Assembly: GCF_024586455.1 (NCBI RefSeq)
Contig: NC_065922.1
Coordinates: 15,000,089-15,064,088, forward strand
From: Bactrocera neohumeralis
Lineage: Eukaryota; Arthropoda; Insecta; Diptera; Tephritidae
Length of the DNA: 64,000 bases
Direction: 5' to 3'
Position 1 is the first letter of the stretch. Each line of letters starts with the position of its first letter. This document shows, one piece after another, positions 1 to 9,780 of this stretch. Below the pieces are notes generated by a model. It was given only the letters and a program-made list of their open reading frames with translations. It was not told where the DNA came from and did no database searches. Made by a program: the position numbers and the translations under genes.

Positions 1-172
1 TTCCCACATAACGCTATTTTGAATTCCATTGATGCCTTCTCTGTATAATATATAGTACATTAGGAACCAATGATGATAGCGGAATAAAACTTTACAAAAA
101 TACGGTATTTGAAAAATATGTATGACGTATAATGACCCGAACTTAGCCCTTCCTTACTTGTTTAATTTAATG
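1..172 (+). repeat. End of a dispersed fly repeat (family A)
   Basis: The window opens inside a repeat that recurs at 33458-33945 and 44485-45075, both in the opposite orientation. Bases 4-60 (ataacgctattttgaattcc and following) match the reverse complement of about 33482-33540, and cccttccttacttgtt at about 149-164 matches the reverse complement of 44485-44500. No coding potential is visible. I recall similar sequence as a common interspersed repeat in tephritid introns, but its class is not known to me. Confidence 0.75.
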
Positions 173-970
173 CTTGTTAATTAAAAGGTTAACTTTTGCA
201 AAAAATTTTAATTACCCTTTTGGTACAACATTTTGAAAAAAGTCCCACTTGAAGTACAAATAAACTGCGCTTTAAAGCAATGATCTAACCATAAAATATT
301 CAGTCATAAGTCAGTGTTTACAAATATGTAAATATGTATGCATGCATGTGTGCTTTTAGTGATCTTTTTACGTCAAGCTTCAACTGCAATTAACACTGCA
401 GATGTGCCGCGAGCGTTTGAATGTGTATATGGTAGGTATTTACGCTTGTGATTAGTTTTGAATAAATGGATTTTGTTGTCGAATATTACATATTTGCAAT
501 TGCTATTATCATATTTATTTATTTTTACTTTTATTTAAAATTTTTTCTTATTTTTTACTTTCTGCATGTCGCTTGGTTTACTAAATTGTTGTGTCTATTC
601 GCATGAGACACCCTATACGAGTATTTTAATGTCTTCATAAGTAATGTACCTGCGTAGATATGAAGTATTAAGTTAAAATAATTGACTGGAATCTACTACT
701 TTTTTCCACGGAAATATTATCATAAATATTTAAGAAATTGAAAATCAACCGTTATGACATGAAAAAATTTCTACCGGTACCGGGTTCCATCATTGAAGAG
801 CATAAAAACACAATTTGCTTATTTCTATTGAATATTCTAAATATCAATCTGATTTCCGAATTAGACGAATTATATGACTAACTGAGTTAAATGGCAATTA
901 ATCGTGGCAGCGGTTGCAGAAATAGTGATCTTAAGAATTTTTGAGTTAGGTTTTGGGTTTTCGATGCCAA
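173..970. other. AT-rich non-coding stretch
   Basis: No open frame, splice-framed exon or repeat was recognised. It is ordinary AT-rich fly intergenic or intronic sequence. Confidence 0.5.
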
Positions 971-1275
971 GTGAGAAAGCGGCTTGAGATCATTTTGACC
1001 AAGAAGTGTTTAAGTACCCTACTCTAACGTATCCGTAGACTACTCACGACCTGGATACATTCCGAGTTCTGATCATCAGTTTTTATAATATCGATCTTCC
1101 TGTGCAGAATATAATATCAATTCATCATTTTAAGCTGACGAAGTGAGCTTCTATATTCTAGGACTCTCAGTATTTAAATTAAGGATATGCCAAAAATTGG
1201 AGGTGCAGCTCCGTCAAGCCTCTAGCAAAGGTGTCAGTGCCAATTTTATAGCGTTCAATATTGACTTTTTACAAT
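971..1275 (+). repeat. Direct repeat D1, copy 1
   Basis: About 300 bases share long near-identical blocks with 4744-5042 in the same orientation, for example gtgtttaagtaccctactct, cgtatccgtagac and taggactctcagtatt. The copies bracket the glycine-rich gene 3.77 kb apart. No coding content was recognised. It may be a dispersed element or an old segmental duplication. Confidence 0.75.
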
Positions 1276-1335
1276 TTGTTAAGAGAGAGTTTCTCCACAT
1301 CAAACTTAAAACAAACAAAGAACATTTCACGTATT

Positions 1336-1445
1336 TTAGTACAAATCTCTATTATCATCTTCAAAATAAGATCCTGCGCCAATACAAGCATAGTAACGCT
1401 TCTGGGGTAAAATCCATGTATTCCTTAGGTGCCTGCAGACCATTA
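1336..1445 (-). mobile_element. Mariner transposase C-terminal scrap
   Basis: The minus-strand translation ends with residues resembling the mariner transposase tail, reading roughly ACIGAGSYFEDDN followed by a stop (family pattern C-[IV]-[AS]-S-G-[GD]-Y-F-E-G-D-N). The same segment occurs at 1834-1885 at the end of the neighbouring mariner relic, so two copies flank the LINE scrap between them. It is too short to say more. Confidence 0.55.
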
Positions 1446-1834
1446 GTAGTATTATGCCCACCACTCTCAATACAGTCGAGAAAACGGGCATCACAAGCTC
1501 CAAGTACCTTGGCGTAGTCTTGAACAGCAAACAGTGGAAGCACAACGTAGAAGAAAGAGTGAGAAAAGATAGTAATATTTTATTTGCGTGTAGGCAAATG
1601 CACGGCACAACCTGGGGCCCCTCTTACTCTCTCAAGCACTGGTGCTACACAACCATTGTAAGACCAATTCTGCTCTACGTTGAAGTAGTATGATGGACAG
1701 GCGTACGGAAATTCATCTGCCGGAAGCCAATGCAAAGGGTTCAGAGGTTCATTGAACTCCATCTGGTATCGCAAAGAACGAAAAACTGGCCTTTGTGTGG
1801 CTCTTTGGCCTACCAGATTAACCTAACCTAACCT
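1446..1834 (+). mobile_element. I/R1-type LINE fragment, end of reverse transcriptase
   Basis: The frame starting near 1454 reads SSKYLGVVL, EERVRKDS, WGPSYSLKHW and VRPILLY. These are the conserved YLGV-L-D, ERVRKA, KTWGL and VRPIL blocks that follow the catalytic part of I/R1-type LINE reverse transcriptases. The frame then breaks (stop at 1691-1693). The fragment ends in a TAACCTAACC tail at 1817-1832, matching the tail of the related copy near 63350. It is non-functional, with no catalytic motif, endonuclease or RNase H domain. Confidence 0.75.
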
Positions 1835-2175
1835 TAGTACACATCACTATTATCGCCTCCAAAATAAGCACCTGAGCTAATAAAATATAAATAAGAAATA
1901 TTGAGATCCTTTGCTATCTCTTTGATACCAATACAACGACTTTCAATAACTGTTTCTTGAACTTTTTGGATATTAATGTTATTACCAGAGTTGGTTGAAT
2001 GATTCGCCTGAGCCAAGTTTTCGATGACTCCACGACCAACACTGAATCCTTAAGTACTTTTCGCGACATACTTGTATTTATGATAAATTCGACTACACAA
2101 AAGACTTCTGCAACATTTTTAATGATTCCTTAGCCGTGATTCCCTTAGAAACACAAAAAATGTCTAGCAAATCCG
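1835..2175 (-). mobile_element. Internally deleted mariner, helix-turn-helix joined to the C-terminus
   Basis: An open minus frame (1834-2016, 60 codons) reads KVQETVIESRCIGIKEIAKD then LNISY, which is the second helix-turn-helix of mariner transposases. It passes straight into SSGAYFGGDN near the stop, which is the mariner C-terminus. The whole DDD catalytic domain between them is gone, so about 250 codons are missing. Upstream minus-strand sequence to about 2175 still resembles the N-terminal region in broken frames. If expressed it could only bind DNA; nothing shows that it is expressed. Confidence 0.7.
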
Positions 2176-2573
2176 TTGTTGAATTTATTCTATGGTAAAA
2201 ACAAAACAGCAAGAATCAAAACAATGAGCAGCTGTCATTTAAGTTCTGATTAACTTAACCAAGACTTCTTCTTTCGTTAAAGAGCCAGAACTTAGCTGAC
2301 AGATGGGTGCTAACCAGGCCCTAATTGACATATGGAGATCAAGATACACACGAAGATATAGCTTGTACTAATCTAATCCGGGTCAAATTTGTAAACATGC
2401 TACACATATACACGTTCGAGTTCGCGAAATGTTAAACGCTTTTCTCCCAAAACTATCTTCATCAAAACGATACCCGCGATTTTCAGGTTCTGTTGGACCG
2501 ATTCAGCTGACATTTTTAGAGAGTTCTCTTTATAGATGTGTTTATTTTTACTACCCCCTAAAGCTCTAAAGAA
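2176..2573. other. Unrecognised AT-rich spacer
   Basis: No gene or repeat was recognised in this stretch between two transposon relics. Confidence 0.4.
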
Positions 2574-3216
2574 TGATCAATTTCGAGGTTCCCTACATAG
2601 AAACTTCAAATTTAATCTTTCAAATGTTGATCGCGGCCACGTCTCAGATAGTCTATCAGTTGAGTCCAATTTTCGATGACTCCTTTGAGCATTTCGATTG
2701 GTAACTGGCGAATGATACGCGTGAAATTTCGCTCCAAGGACTGAATCGAAGTCGAACTTTACATATCCCCACAGGAAAAAAACTAACGGTCTTGGTGGCT
2801 AATCCAAAACGTGAAATTATCTGCTCACTGAAGTGTTCTCTCAATAAATCCATTGACTGATGCGATGTGGCGCTGTCTTGTCGAAACCAAATGTCGCACC
2901 CGCATAATTTTTGAAGAAATATGGAGCGATGATTCCGCCGGCCCACAAACCACACTAAACCGTTCTTTTTTCTAGATGAAATGGCAGCTCTTGAATCAAT
3001 TCAGGTTGCTCCTCGTCCAAATGCGGCAAATTTGCGTGAACGATGTCGCTTGGGAATGTCGAGCGGCTTCAGTTTTTAAAATTTAAGATCTCGACGTAAA
3101 ATGCGCCAAGTCGTTCAACATGTCAGTTCAAGTTGCATATAACATGGCAGCTTGATAAGCCTCAAGCGTGATTTGTCAAAAAAAGACTACTGAAAAATGT
3201 ACCTCTACTAGGATCA
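2574..3216 (-). mobile_element. IS630/Tc1-mariner-type relic, family B copy 1
   Basis: The ends, tgatcaatttcgaggttccc at 2574 and gtacctctactaggatca ending at 3216, match the termini of the copies at 32371 and 55862. The minus frame 2656-2955 shows DIWFRQDSATSHQSMDLLRE, the second catalytic Asp block (family form WFQQDGATCH) of this DDE transposase type. The N-terminal half and other catalytic blocks are missing or frame-shifted. It is a dead copy of about 640 bases. Confidence 0.8.
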
Positions 3217-3810
3217 AACGCTATAATGTTTGCTATTGGTATATGGTACCAACTTCATTAAATTAGGGTGTCGTTAATTTAGTGAGTAATCGCCTTCGCT
3301 TACAAGGAACCAAAAATGCCTATTTTTAAAAAAGCTTTATTTCAAATTAAGTTAAAGTTTTTTGAAATAATCGATAAACAAAATTAAAAATTTAATAAAA
3401 AATATTTTTGTTAAGTTTCCAAGAAGTGTAAAAACCCCCTAATACGATTAAGTTATGAATGGAAATTCTATACCGCACGTGTAATAACTTCAAGTGAACC
3501 GGATATACATTTACAATAATTTCTCATTTAAAATTCTAAATCGATCGAAGCCATCAATCAAGTTACGTCATCATAAATCAATTAATCGCCATATGTAGGG
3601 TACTTAACACAGCGCTGAAACATTTCAATCAACAACGCTTGCAGTTATTTCATGCCGATTGCGATAGACAGAAAAAACAACAACAAAAATGTAAATACGA
3701 ACAAATCATCTCATGTAAATAAGCAAAAAAGAAGAACAACAAAGATGCATCTCCGATTATTTCCAGTTTGTTTAGATCGATCGCCACAAATTCGCTGGCA
3801 TCGACATTTT
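3217..3810. other. Upstream region of the glycine-rich gene
   Basis: Non-coding sequence between a transposon relic and the core promoter. An open frame at 3652-3861 is lysine- and asparagine-rich, runs through the TATA-like element and start site, and is not believed to be coding. No further regulatory motif can be named with confidence. Confidence 0.45.
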
Positions 3811-3816
3811 CCAATC

Positions 3817-3853
3817 AATAAAAGCCCACCACTCTCGAGTTCCTCAAACAGTT
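3817..3853 (+). promoter_or_regulatory. Core promoter of the glycine-rich gene
   Basis: A TATA-like AATAAAAG lies at about 3817-3824, and an initiator-like ACAGTT lies at 3848-3853 with the presumed +1 A at 3850. The TATA-like box is 32 bases upstream of that A, the usual insect spacing. This gives a 47-base 5' leader before the ATG at 3897, typical of highly expressed secreted fly proteins. It was identified by eye only. Confidence 0.6.
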
Positions 3854-3896
3854 TTCACTGATTGCTTGGCGAGACACCAGCGAAACTGTCGTGAAG

Positions 3897-4549
3897 ATGA
3901 ACAAATTTACGGTAAATTCGTGAAAGATTCTGAAGAATCTTGTTCTCAAGTAATCAAACGTTTTTTTTACTTTTCAATTTTGCAGGTGATTTTTGCTGCC
4001 TTAGCCGTTTTGGGCGCCGTTAATGCCTACGGCGCTGGCGGTAGTGGTAAATACGGAGGCGGTGGTGGTGGCTTTGGGCCAGGTGGCGGTGGTGGTGGCT
4101 TTGGTCCAGGCGGCGGCGGCGGTGGTGGCTCTGGTGGTGGTGGTGGCGGTGGCCATGGTGGTGGCAGCGGTGGAGGCGGATTCGGACCCGGAGGCGGCGG
4201 TGGCGGATTCGGCCCCGGAGGTGGTGGCGGTTTTGGACCAGGCGGCGGTGGCGGTGGCGGCTCTGGTGGTGGCGGCGGCTCTGGTGGTGGTGGTGGCCAC
4301 GGTGGTGGTGGTAGTAGAGGACACAGTGGTGGTGGTGGTGGTTTCGGACCAGGTGGTGGTGGCGGTTTCGGACCAGGCGGCGGTGGCAGCTCTGGTGGCG
4401 GTGGCTCTGGCGGCGGTGGCGGTTTTGGTGGTGGTGGTGGCTGGGGTTCAGGTGGCGGCTTCGGCTCGGGCGGTTCAGGCGGTTTCGGCTCAAGTGGTGG
4501 CTATGGCTCAAGTGGCGGTCATGGTGGCTACAAAAAGCATGGCTATTAG
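3897..4549 (+). CDS. Secreted glycine-rich structural protein, two exons
   Basis: Exon 1 (3897-3911) encodes MNKFT and ends at donor GTAAAT. A 74-base intron follows, and exon 2 starts at 3986 after a T-rich tract and TTTTGCAG. The spliced product is 192 residues. Residues 1-18 form a signal peptide (MNKFT, then VIFAALAVLGAVNA, likely cleaved before YGAGG). The rest is about 70% glycine, with seven GFGPGGG units, G(4-8)S and GGH spacers, a GWGSGGGFGSGG stretch, and a GGYKKHGY tail. This resembles insect glycine-rich cuticle, silk or cement proteins, some of which are antimicrobial. There is no catalytic domain. The exact role, tissue and orthologue are not recognisable. The intron splits the signal peptide after codon 5, an arrangement very common in insect cuticle and secreted-protein genes. 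The longer frame starting at 3866 reads through the intron and is not the true N-terminus. Other long frames here on both strands are shadows of the GGN repeats. Confidence 0.87.
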
Positions 4550-4643
4550 ATTTAAGGCGCTACCTTTATTTTGCTGTGATTCTTTAACTGTGAAATATGT
4601 ACATAACTTTCGTTTCGGAGAAATCATTGGATATGTTTGATGA

Positions 4644-4649
4644 AATAAA
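4644..4649 (+). terminator. Poly(A) signal of the glycine-rich gene
   Basis: A canonical AATAAA lies 95 bases after the stop codon. It is followed by a T-rich, GT-containing stretch (gtctttttat, catgtggttttttag), as expected for a cleavage region at about 4660-4685. Confidence 0.7.
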
Positions 4650-4743
4650 TGTCTTTTTATATAACTACCTCATGTGGTTTTTTAGTTTTCGATGTTAATA
4701 GCTTCTGTGTCTCTAGATCTTGTAGTTAACTGTTCCTCTGAAA

Positions 4744-5042
4744 GCGAGAAAGCGGTTTGAGTTCATATTGACCGATAAGTGTTTAAGTACCCTACTCTAA
4801 CGTATCCGTAGACCACTCAAGATCTTGGTGTATTACGATTTCTGATCAGCACTTTTTATAATATGGATCTTCATGGGTAGAGCATAATATCAATTCTCGT
4901 TGGTAACTATTCATGAATTCCATCTGTCCCTCGAATTCGTCTTAAATAGTTTAGGACTCTCAGTATTTTGATTAAGGTCACAACAAGAAATGGAGGTGAA
5001 GCTGGTGCCATTTGCATAGTATAAAATATTGACTTTTCACAC
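4744..5042 (+). repeat. Direct repeat D1, copy 2
   Basis: This matches 971-1275 in the same orientation, including gtgtttaagtaccctactct and aggactctcagtatt, with small indels. It begins about 95 bases after the poly(A) signal of the glycine-rich gene. Confidence 0.75.
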
Positions 5043-5079
5043 TCTCTTCCTCTCCTTCGTATCTATCTCAGATTTAACA

Positions 5080-5640
5080 TTGCATAACAAAATGCAATTT
5101 TCACTTAATATTGCATAACATAGCATAGCCGAACATAAACATAACTAAACATAACTAAATATAATATAAGATAATATGATAAAATAACATAATATAGCTT
5201 AACTTAACATAACGTAATATAACATAACATACCGTAACATAACTTAACGTAGCATTATAAAACTTAACATGCCTAACTAAATACAGCATAACATTACATA
5301 ATATAACATTACTTAACATAAATTAACTTAACACAGCATTGTACACTTTAACATGGCTAAGCATAACATAACATAACTTAACTTAACATAGCATTGTCGA
5401 ACTTCACAGTGCTTAGTTTAATATACAAAGCAATTCAATAAACTCGCAGTTTGTAACATAACTTAACTTAACATAACCTTGCACAACTTAACATGACTTA
5501 ACATAACATAGCATTACATAACGTAATATAGAATAACATAACATAAAACAGCATTACATAACATAACTTAACTTAACATATCCTTACAGAACTTAACATG
5601 GCATAACATGACTTAACATACACAGCAATTCAGTAAACCC
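5080..5640. repeat. TAACATAAC/TTAAC degenerate satellite with higher-order period
   Basis: The stretch consists almost wholly of variants of ACATAACATAACTTAACTTA mixed with ATAGCATT and AACATGGC. A longer unit is visible: cacagcaattcagtaaaccc near 5621 repeats caaagcaattcaataaactc near 5426, a 195-base offset. There is no coding content. Confidence 0.85.
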
Positions 5641-5649
5641 TCAGTCTGC

Positions 5650-6050
5650 CAGCACAAATAAATTAACACTCATATGTATATATACTTTTTGATGTCGTAA
5701 ATTCCTAGATAGCTTTTAGAGACCCTAAAAAAACATGTACTTAGAAGGCACCACGGTGACCATTAACTTAGTCTTATCCTCACCACATAACCGTCTTCAA
5801 TTGCTGCTTCGACACAGCTGTTGCTGTTGCTCATACAACAATACACCTGTAACACCTAGCAAAAGCTCATTTGGCGCGCAAATGAAAGCTCCTTGGCCTG
5901 ATTTACGACCAGCAAGCCGACACATCGTTAGCTTTTTGCGCTCTTCACCAAATGCTTCGTTAAAAAAGCACAAGAACTTTGCATTGCCAGCCAAAAAGCT
6001 TTTTGAGAACATAACGGTGCCTAAATAACGGACTACCATGCAGCGGTTAG
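5650..6050. other. More complex unique sequence with unproven open frames
   Basis: Open frames on both strands (plus 5735-6028, minus 5797-6039) cover the same bases. Neither shows a recognisable domain or clear splice borders. The segment is richer in GC than its surroundings and could hold an exon or regulatory DNA, but I cannot support a gene. Confidence 0.3.
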
Positions 6051-6119
6051 TTTAGTCTTCGTGAGGTTCTGTTCGTATTAACAACGTTTCGATGCAAGTT
6101 AACGCGCCGCCAATAGTGA

Positions 6120-7340
6120 ATAATAAAAAGGGTTCTAGCCCTCACACACATACAAGTGTTTGAAACAACAATAACAACAACAACATAAGCAAAAACAAGC
6201 AAACAAAGAAATATTCTAAAATAATATAAGGACAGACATTCCTGGCCGACACGCACACACGCGCGCGGGCTAGCTGGCTGGCTAGTTGGCACATTGAAGT
6301 AAGCTACAACTACTATAATTGTATATTTGTAGTTGTGTGTGTGTATGTGTGCACAAACATACATAATTGTAGTACTACGAGGAGACAACGCTGAGAAAGT
6401 GCACGCGCTTCTGCATATTTCTTTGTATGCTATGTGCTAGCACTGTTATATACGTGTGTGTGTGTGTGTGTTAGTGTGATGCACACACATTGGTGTTGGT
6501 GTTGCTGTGTTTATGCAATTACAAAACAAAATATTTAATGGAAAGCGGTAGAAAGTGAAATCATCACCACCCCACGGCCACGAGACGAGACCCCAGCACT
6601 TAGACAGCCTGCACACATACATTCCTATGTGTGTGTGTGAGTGTGTGCTTAACTACTTTTGCCTACTGACTCGCGCATCTGCGTAGGCACGCTCGTGTAA
6701 GTGTGTCTAATGTATATGTATGTGTGTGTGTGTGAGTAAGCGCTCAAGCGAAGCTATGTAGTAGTTGCTGAGGAACATTGAATCTTATATAAGTTGTGTA
6801 AGCCAAAAGTAGAAGAAGCAACTGAAAAACGGGCCAACAAAAAACCAGAAAAATAAATGTAAAGCATGGTAAGAACAACAACAACAAAGAAATGTACGGT
6901 GAATTTACGAAAAGCACGCAGCTTGGAAGCCACTTAGAGCAGTCGAAGTGAAGAGACTAACTAATCCAAGCAAAAAGCAACAACAACAACACAAACAAAA
7001 AACAAGTGTAACAGTAGAACAAAAAAGAACAACAACAACAACAATCTTAAAGAAAACACGAAAAGGCATAATAAATAAGAAATACAAAAACAACAACAAG
7101 AGTAACAGCAAACATGCCACTGCCGTGAAAGCAGTATAATAAATACAAAAACAACAACAAATACAGCAAAGTATGCACAACGAACGTTTTCCTGTTAGCG
7201 CCACTACAACTACACACACATACAAACGTAAGCGTGTGTGCGCGCGAATGATTGCCTGCCTGCCGCCATGAGCAAAGCAGCAAGCTTGGCAACTCCTCCA
7301 ACAGCAACTAAACTCCAAATCAAATAAAGCAATAAATCGT
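6120..7340. repeat. CA- and CAA-microsatellite-rich region
   Basis: It holds several (GT)n/(CA)n tracts (for example about 6452-6470, 6628-6638 and 6720-6733) and many CAA runs (6875-6890, 6977-6993, 7030-7044, 7090-7100, 7145-7160). Such tracts are common in fly introns, leaders and flanking regions. Lysine/glutamine- or cysteine/valine-rich open frames here follow from the repeats. Confidence 0.7.
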
Positions 7341-7401
7341 GTGCCCCCAACCAGCCGCCCCTCAAGTTCCCCCACGTGGCAACGCCGTGGAACGAGCTTA
7401 C

Positions 7402-7520
7402 CTGTTTCGCAAGGAGTCGGACCGCGCCAACAACACACTCATACCGTTAGAAGCAGCGGCTGAATCGCTTGTGCGAGAAGGTTTGGGCACTTTGTTGCGG
7501 CGCAGCGGGGCAGTCGGCAT
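7402..7520 (-). CDS. Candidate 5' coding exon of an unidentified minus-strand gene
   Basis: The minus strand has CAAC before an ATG (7520-7518), close to the fly start consensus. A 119-base open stretch follows, ending CAG at a consensus donor GTAAGC (intron from 7401 downward). It encodes 39 codons plus two bases, starting MPTAPLRRNKVPKPSRTSDS and ending LLARSDSLRN. Its GC-rich, codon-like composition contrasts sharply with the AT-rich sequence on both sides. The product start is basic and serine-rich, with no signal peptide or membrane segment, suggesting a cytoplasmic or nuclear protein. The next exon would lie at lower coordinates but was not found, so it may be beyond the window. The complementary plus frame (7339-7530) is judged to be its shadow. 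The gene family was not recognised. Confidence 0.5.
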
Positions 7521-8025
7521 GTTGCCGTAAATTGAGAAATTATAATAAAAATGCAAATAAAAATAAGTAAAATTCAATGTTGTGCAACAACAACTTTAAT
7601 GCTTCGAAATGTGCGAATTGTCGGACAGTGTTGCGAATGTTCGGTGAAATTGCGAAATCGTCGGCAAATCACTCGAGAATCAAAGCTCGCAGTTATGAAA
7701 AGTGAAATAACGGAAAGTAATGGCAAATAAAATAATATGTAACTACCGTAACTTGGCGTATAATAAGCTTAACAATAACAACAACAGCAGCAACGTGCAT
7801 GAAAACGAATCATAAAGCATGAAATGATATTTTAATTGTTCGTTGCTGTTAATCGTCGGCAAGAAATACTCGCAAATCTACGGTTGTAAATTGTAATGCG
7901 ATTTAAGGAATTAAGTGAAAAGTTTACAATAACAAAATTACGAACTGAGCTCATGCATTCGCAGTGCAACAGGGTGTGTGTTTTATGCGAGTTTAAGGTG
8001 ATGTCGAATTGAGTGGGAAAAATTT
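7521..8025 (-). other. Presumed 5' leader or upstream region of the minus-strand exon
   Basis: AT-rich non-coding sequence directly upstream of the candidate start codon, with a short (CAA)/(CAG) run at 7772-7792. No TATA box or initiator could be chosen with confidence. Confidence 0.3.
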
Positions 8026-8029
8026 TGAA

Positions 8030-9780
8030 TTTCTGAAAAAAAAATTTAATTATTTATAATTAAGAAACTATTTAATTAGTTAAAAATTAAATTAATAGGA
8101 AATGTTTTGAAAAAAAAAATAAATAAAAGAATAATATTAATAATAATAATAATGATAATGAATAACAAAATACGGGTAAAATTATAAATTATTTAATAAA
8201 AATAATTATTTAATTAGTTTAAAATTAAGTTCATAAAAAATGTTTGACAAAAAAAATTAATAAAAAAATTTTAATAAAAATATAATAGTAATAAGAAACA
8301 AAATACAGTTAAGGAAATAAAATTAAAAATTAAATTCATACACAGGGAGGAAAAACTATTTTATTAATTGCAATAAAAAGGTTTTTTCAAATTAACAGAA
8401 ATTAAAAATTAGCACAAAAGTAAGAAAAAACTAAATTAATAAATCCATTATTAAAAAAAATTAAAGTAAATTAAAACTAAAATTAAGGTAAAAATAAATA
8501 TAAAAATCAAAATATATAGAAATTTTCAATAAAAATGAATTGAAGAACTCAATAAAAGCAGTATAATTTATGCTTAACAAATCAAAAAAAGGAAAGAAGA
8601 TTGAAAAAACAGAAAATTTAAATAAAATTAAATACAGAATTCTCACAGTGTATTAACAATTAATTAAAAATTAAATTAAAAAATATAAACTACAACTTAA
8701 TTATGCAAAAAATTCCAAAAAAATTAATGAAAAATTTAAAAAGGTGAGAAAAATAAATAAAATATAATAAAATAAAATAAGAAAATAAAAATAAAATTAG
8801 AAAATAAAAGAAAAATAAATAAAATAAAACCAAAAATAATAAAAATTAAATTAAAAAAAATCAATTAAATTAAATTAAATTAAATACAGAAGTCGTATAG
8901 TTTATCAATAATTAATTCAAAATTAAATTCTAAATGAGTAATTAAAAATTAATTAAGAAAGTAACTAAAAAAATTTTTATTCAAAAAATGAATATAACAT
9001 TTTTAAATAAGAAGCAACTAAAAAATATTAAAAAATTCTATAATGTGAAATCTTATTAATTACAGATTAATTCAGATAAAAATTCCAAAAATTGTATTCG
9101 GAAAATGAATGAAAAATTAAGAAAAAGCAAGAAAAAATAAACAATACAAAATTAAATAATAGAAATAAGTAAATAAAAAATAAAAATAATAAAAAAATAA
9201 AAAATTAAGCAGAAACAATAAGCACTCATGAAATACTCTAATAAAAATGAATTGAAATGTCTGAGTAAATTATAAAAATATTAAAAAATAATTGTATTAA
9301 TAAAAATTAAATAAAAATTAAAGTATCAGATTAAATTATAAAAATATTTACAAAAAGTAGTCTTAATCGAAAAATGAAAAAACTTTAGTTCGAAAACTTA
9401 CAAACTTTTTTTAATTTAGGTGAAAATTAACAAAACTAATTTCGAAAGATATAGATTGTAGGCCGAAAATAAAACAACATAACAGGAAAAAAAAAACAAT
9501 TTGGTGTTAATTGAGTTCATTAAAACAATGAGTTAAATTAAAGATTTAATTTAATCAAAATAAACAAAGTGAAGTAAAAAAAAAAAAAAAATAAATCGAT
9601 TTCAAAACTGCATTGTGTAGTAAAAAATAATTTTAAAAAATTATTAAAAAATTACTAAAATAATTATAAACGAATTACCAGAAAAAGTATAAAATAATTG
9701 TAAAAAAAAATAAAAAAATACCAACAAAATTAAAAAACAAAACAAAAAATAATTAAAAGATAATCGAGCACCCTAATACA
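8030..9780. repeat. Extremely A-rich low-complexity block
   Basis: About 1.75 kb is built from A-runs and AAATAAAATTAA-type words. The plus strand has far more A than T and almost no C or G. It includes a 15-base A-run near 9577-9591. There is no open frame of interest, and the minus frame 8461-8646 (Phe/Tyr/Ile/Leu only) is compositional. Confidence 0.85.

Noticed and set aside
1817..1834. TAACCTAACC runs (also at 63350 and reversed at 37826) as interstitial telomere repeats
   Set aside because: Each is attached to the 3' end of an I/R1-type LINE fragment in the right orientation, so they are LINE tails. Flies also lack TTAGG-type telomeres.
3652..3861. Lys/Asn-rich plus frame just upstream of the glycine-rich gene
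   Set aside because: It spans the TATA-like box and transcription start of that gene and has no coding signature.
4001..4640. Long open frames antisense and in the +1 frame of the glycine-rich exon (for example 4023-4640 plus, 4020-4511 minus)
   Set aside because: Shadows of GGN repeats. Their products are monotonous Val/Ala or His/Arg runs, and the glycine frame has the signal peptide, splice sites and stop.
5735..6039. Plus and minus frames over the same 300 bases
   Set aside because: Neither could be preferred, and no splice sites or family were found; noted only as unresolved sequence.
7339..7530. Plus-strand 63-codon frame over the candidate exon
   Set aside because: No start context or splice sites on the plus strand; the minus strand has both an ATG in context and a donor.
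8461..8646. Minus frame of Phe, Tyr, Ile and Leu
   Set aside because: Produced by the A-rich low-complexity block; no hydrophobic helix pattern or gene context.
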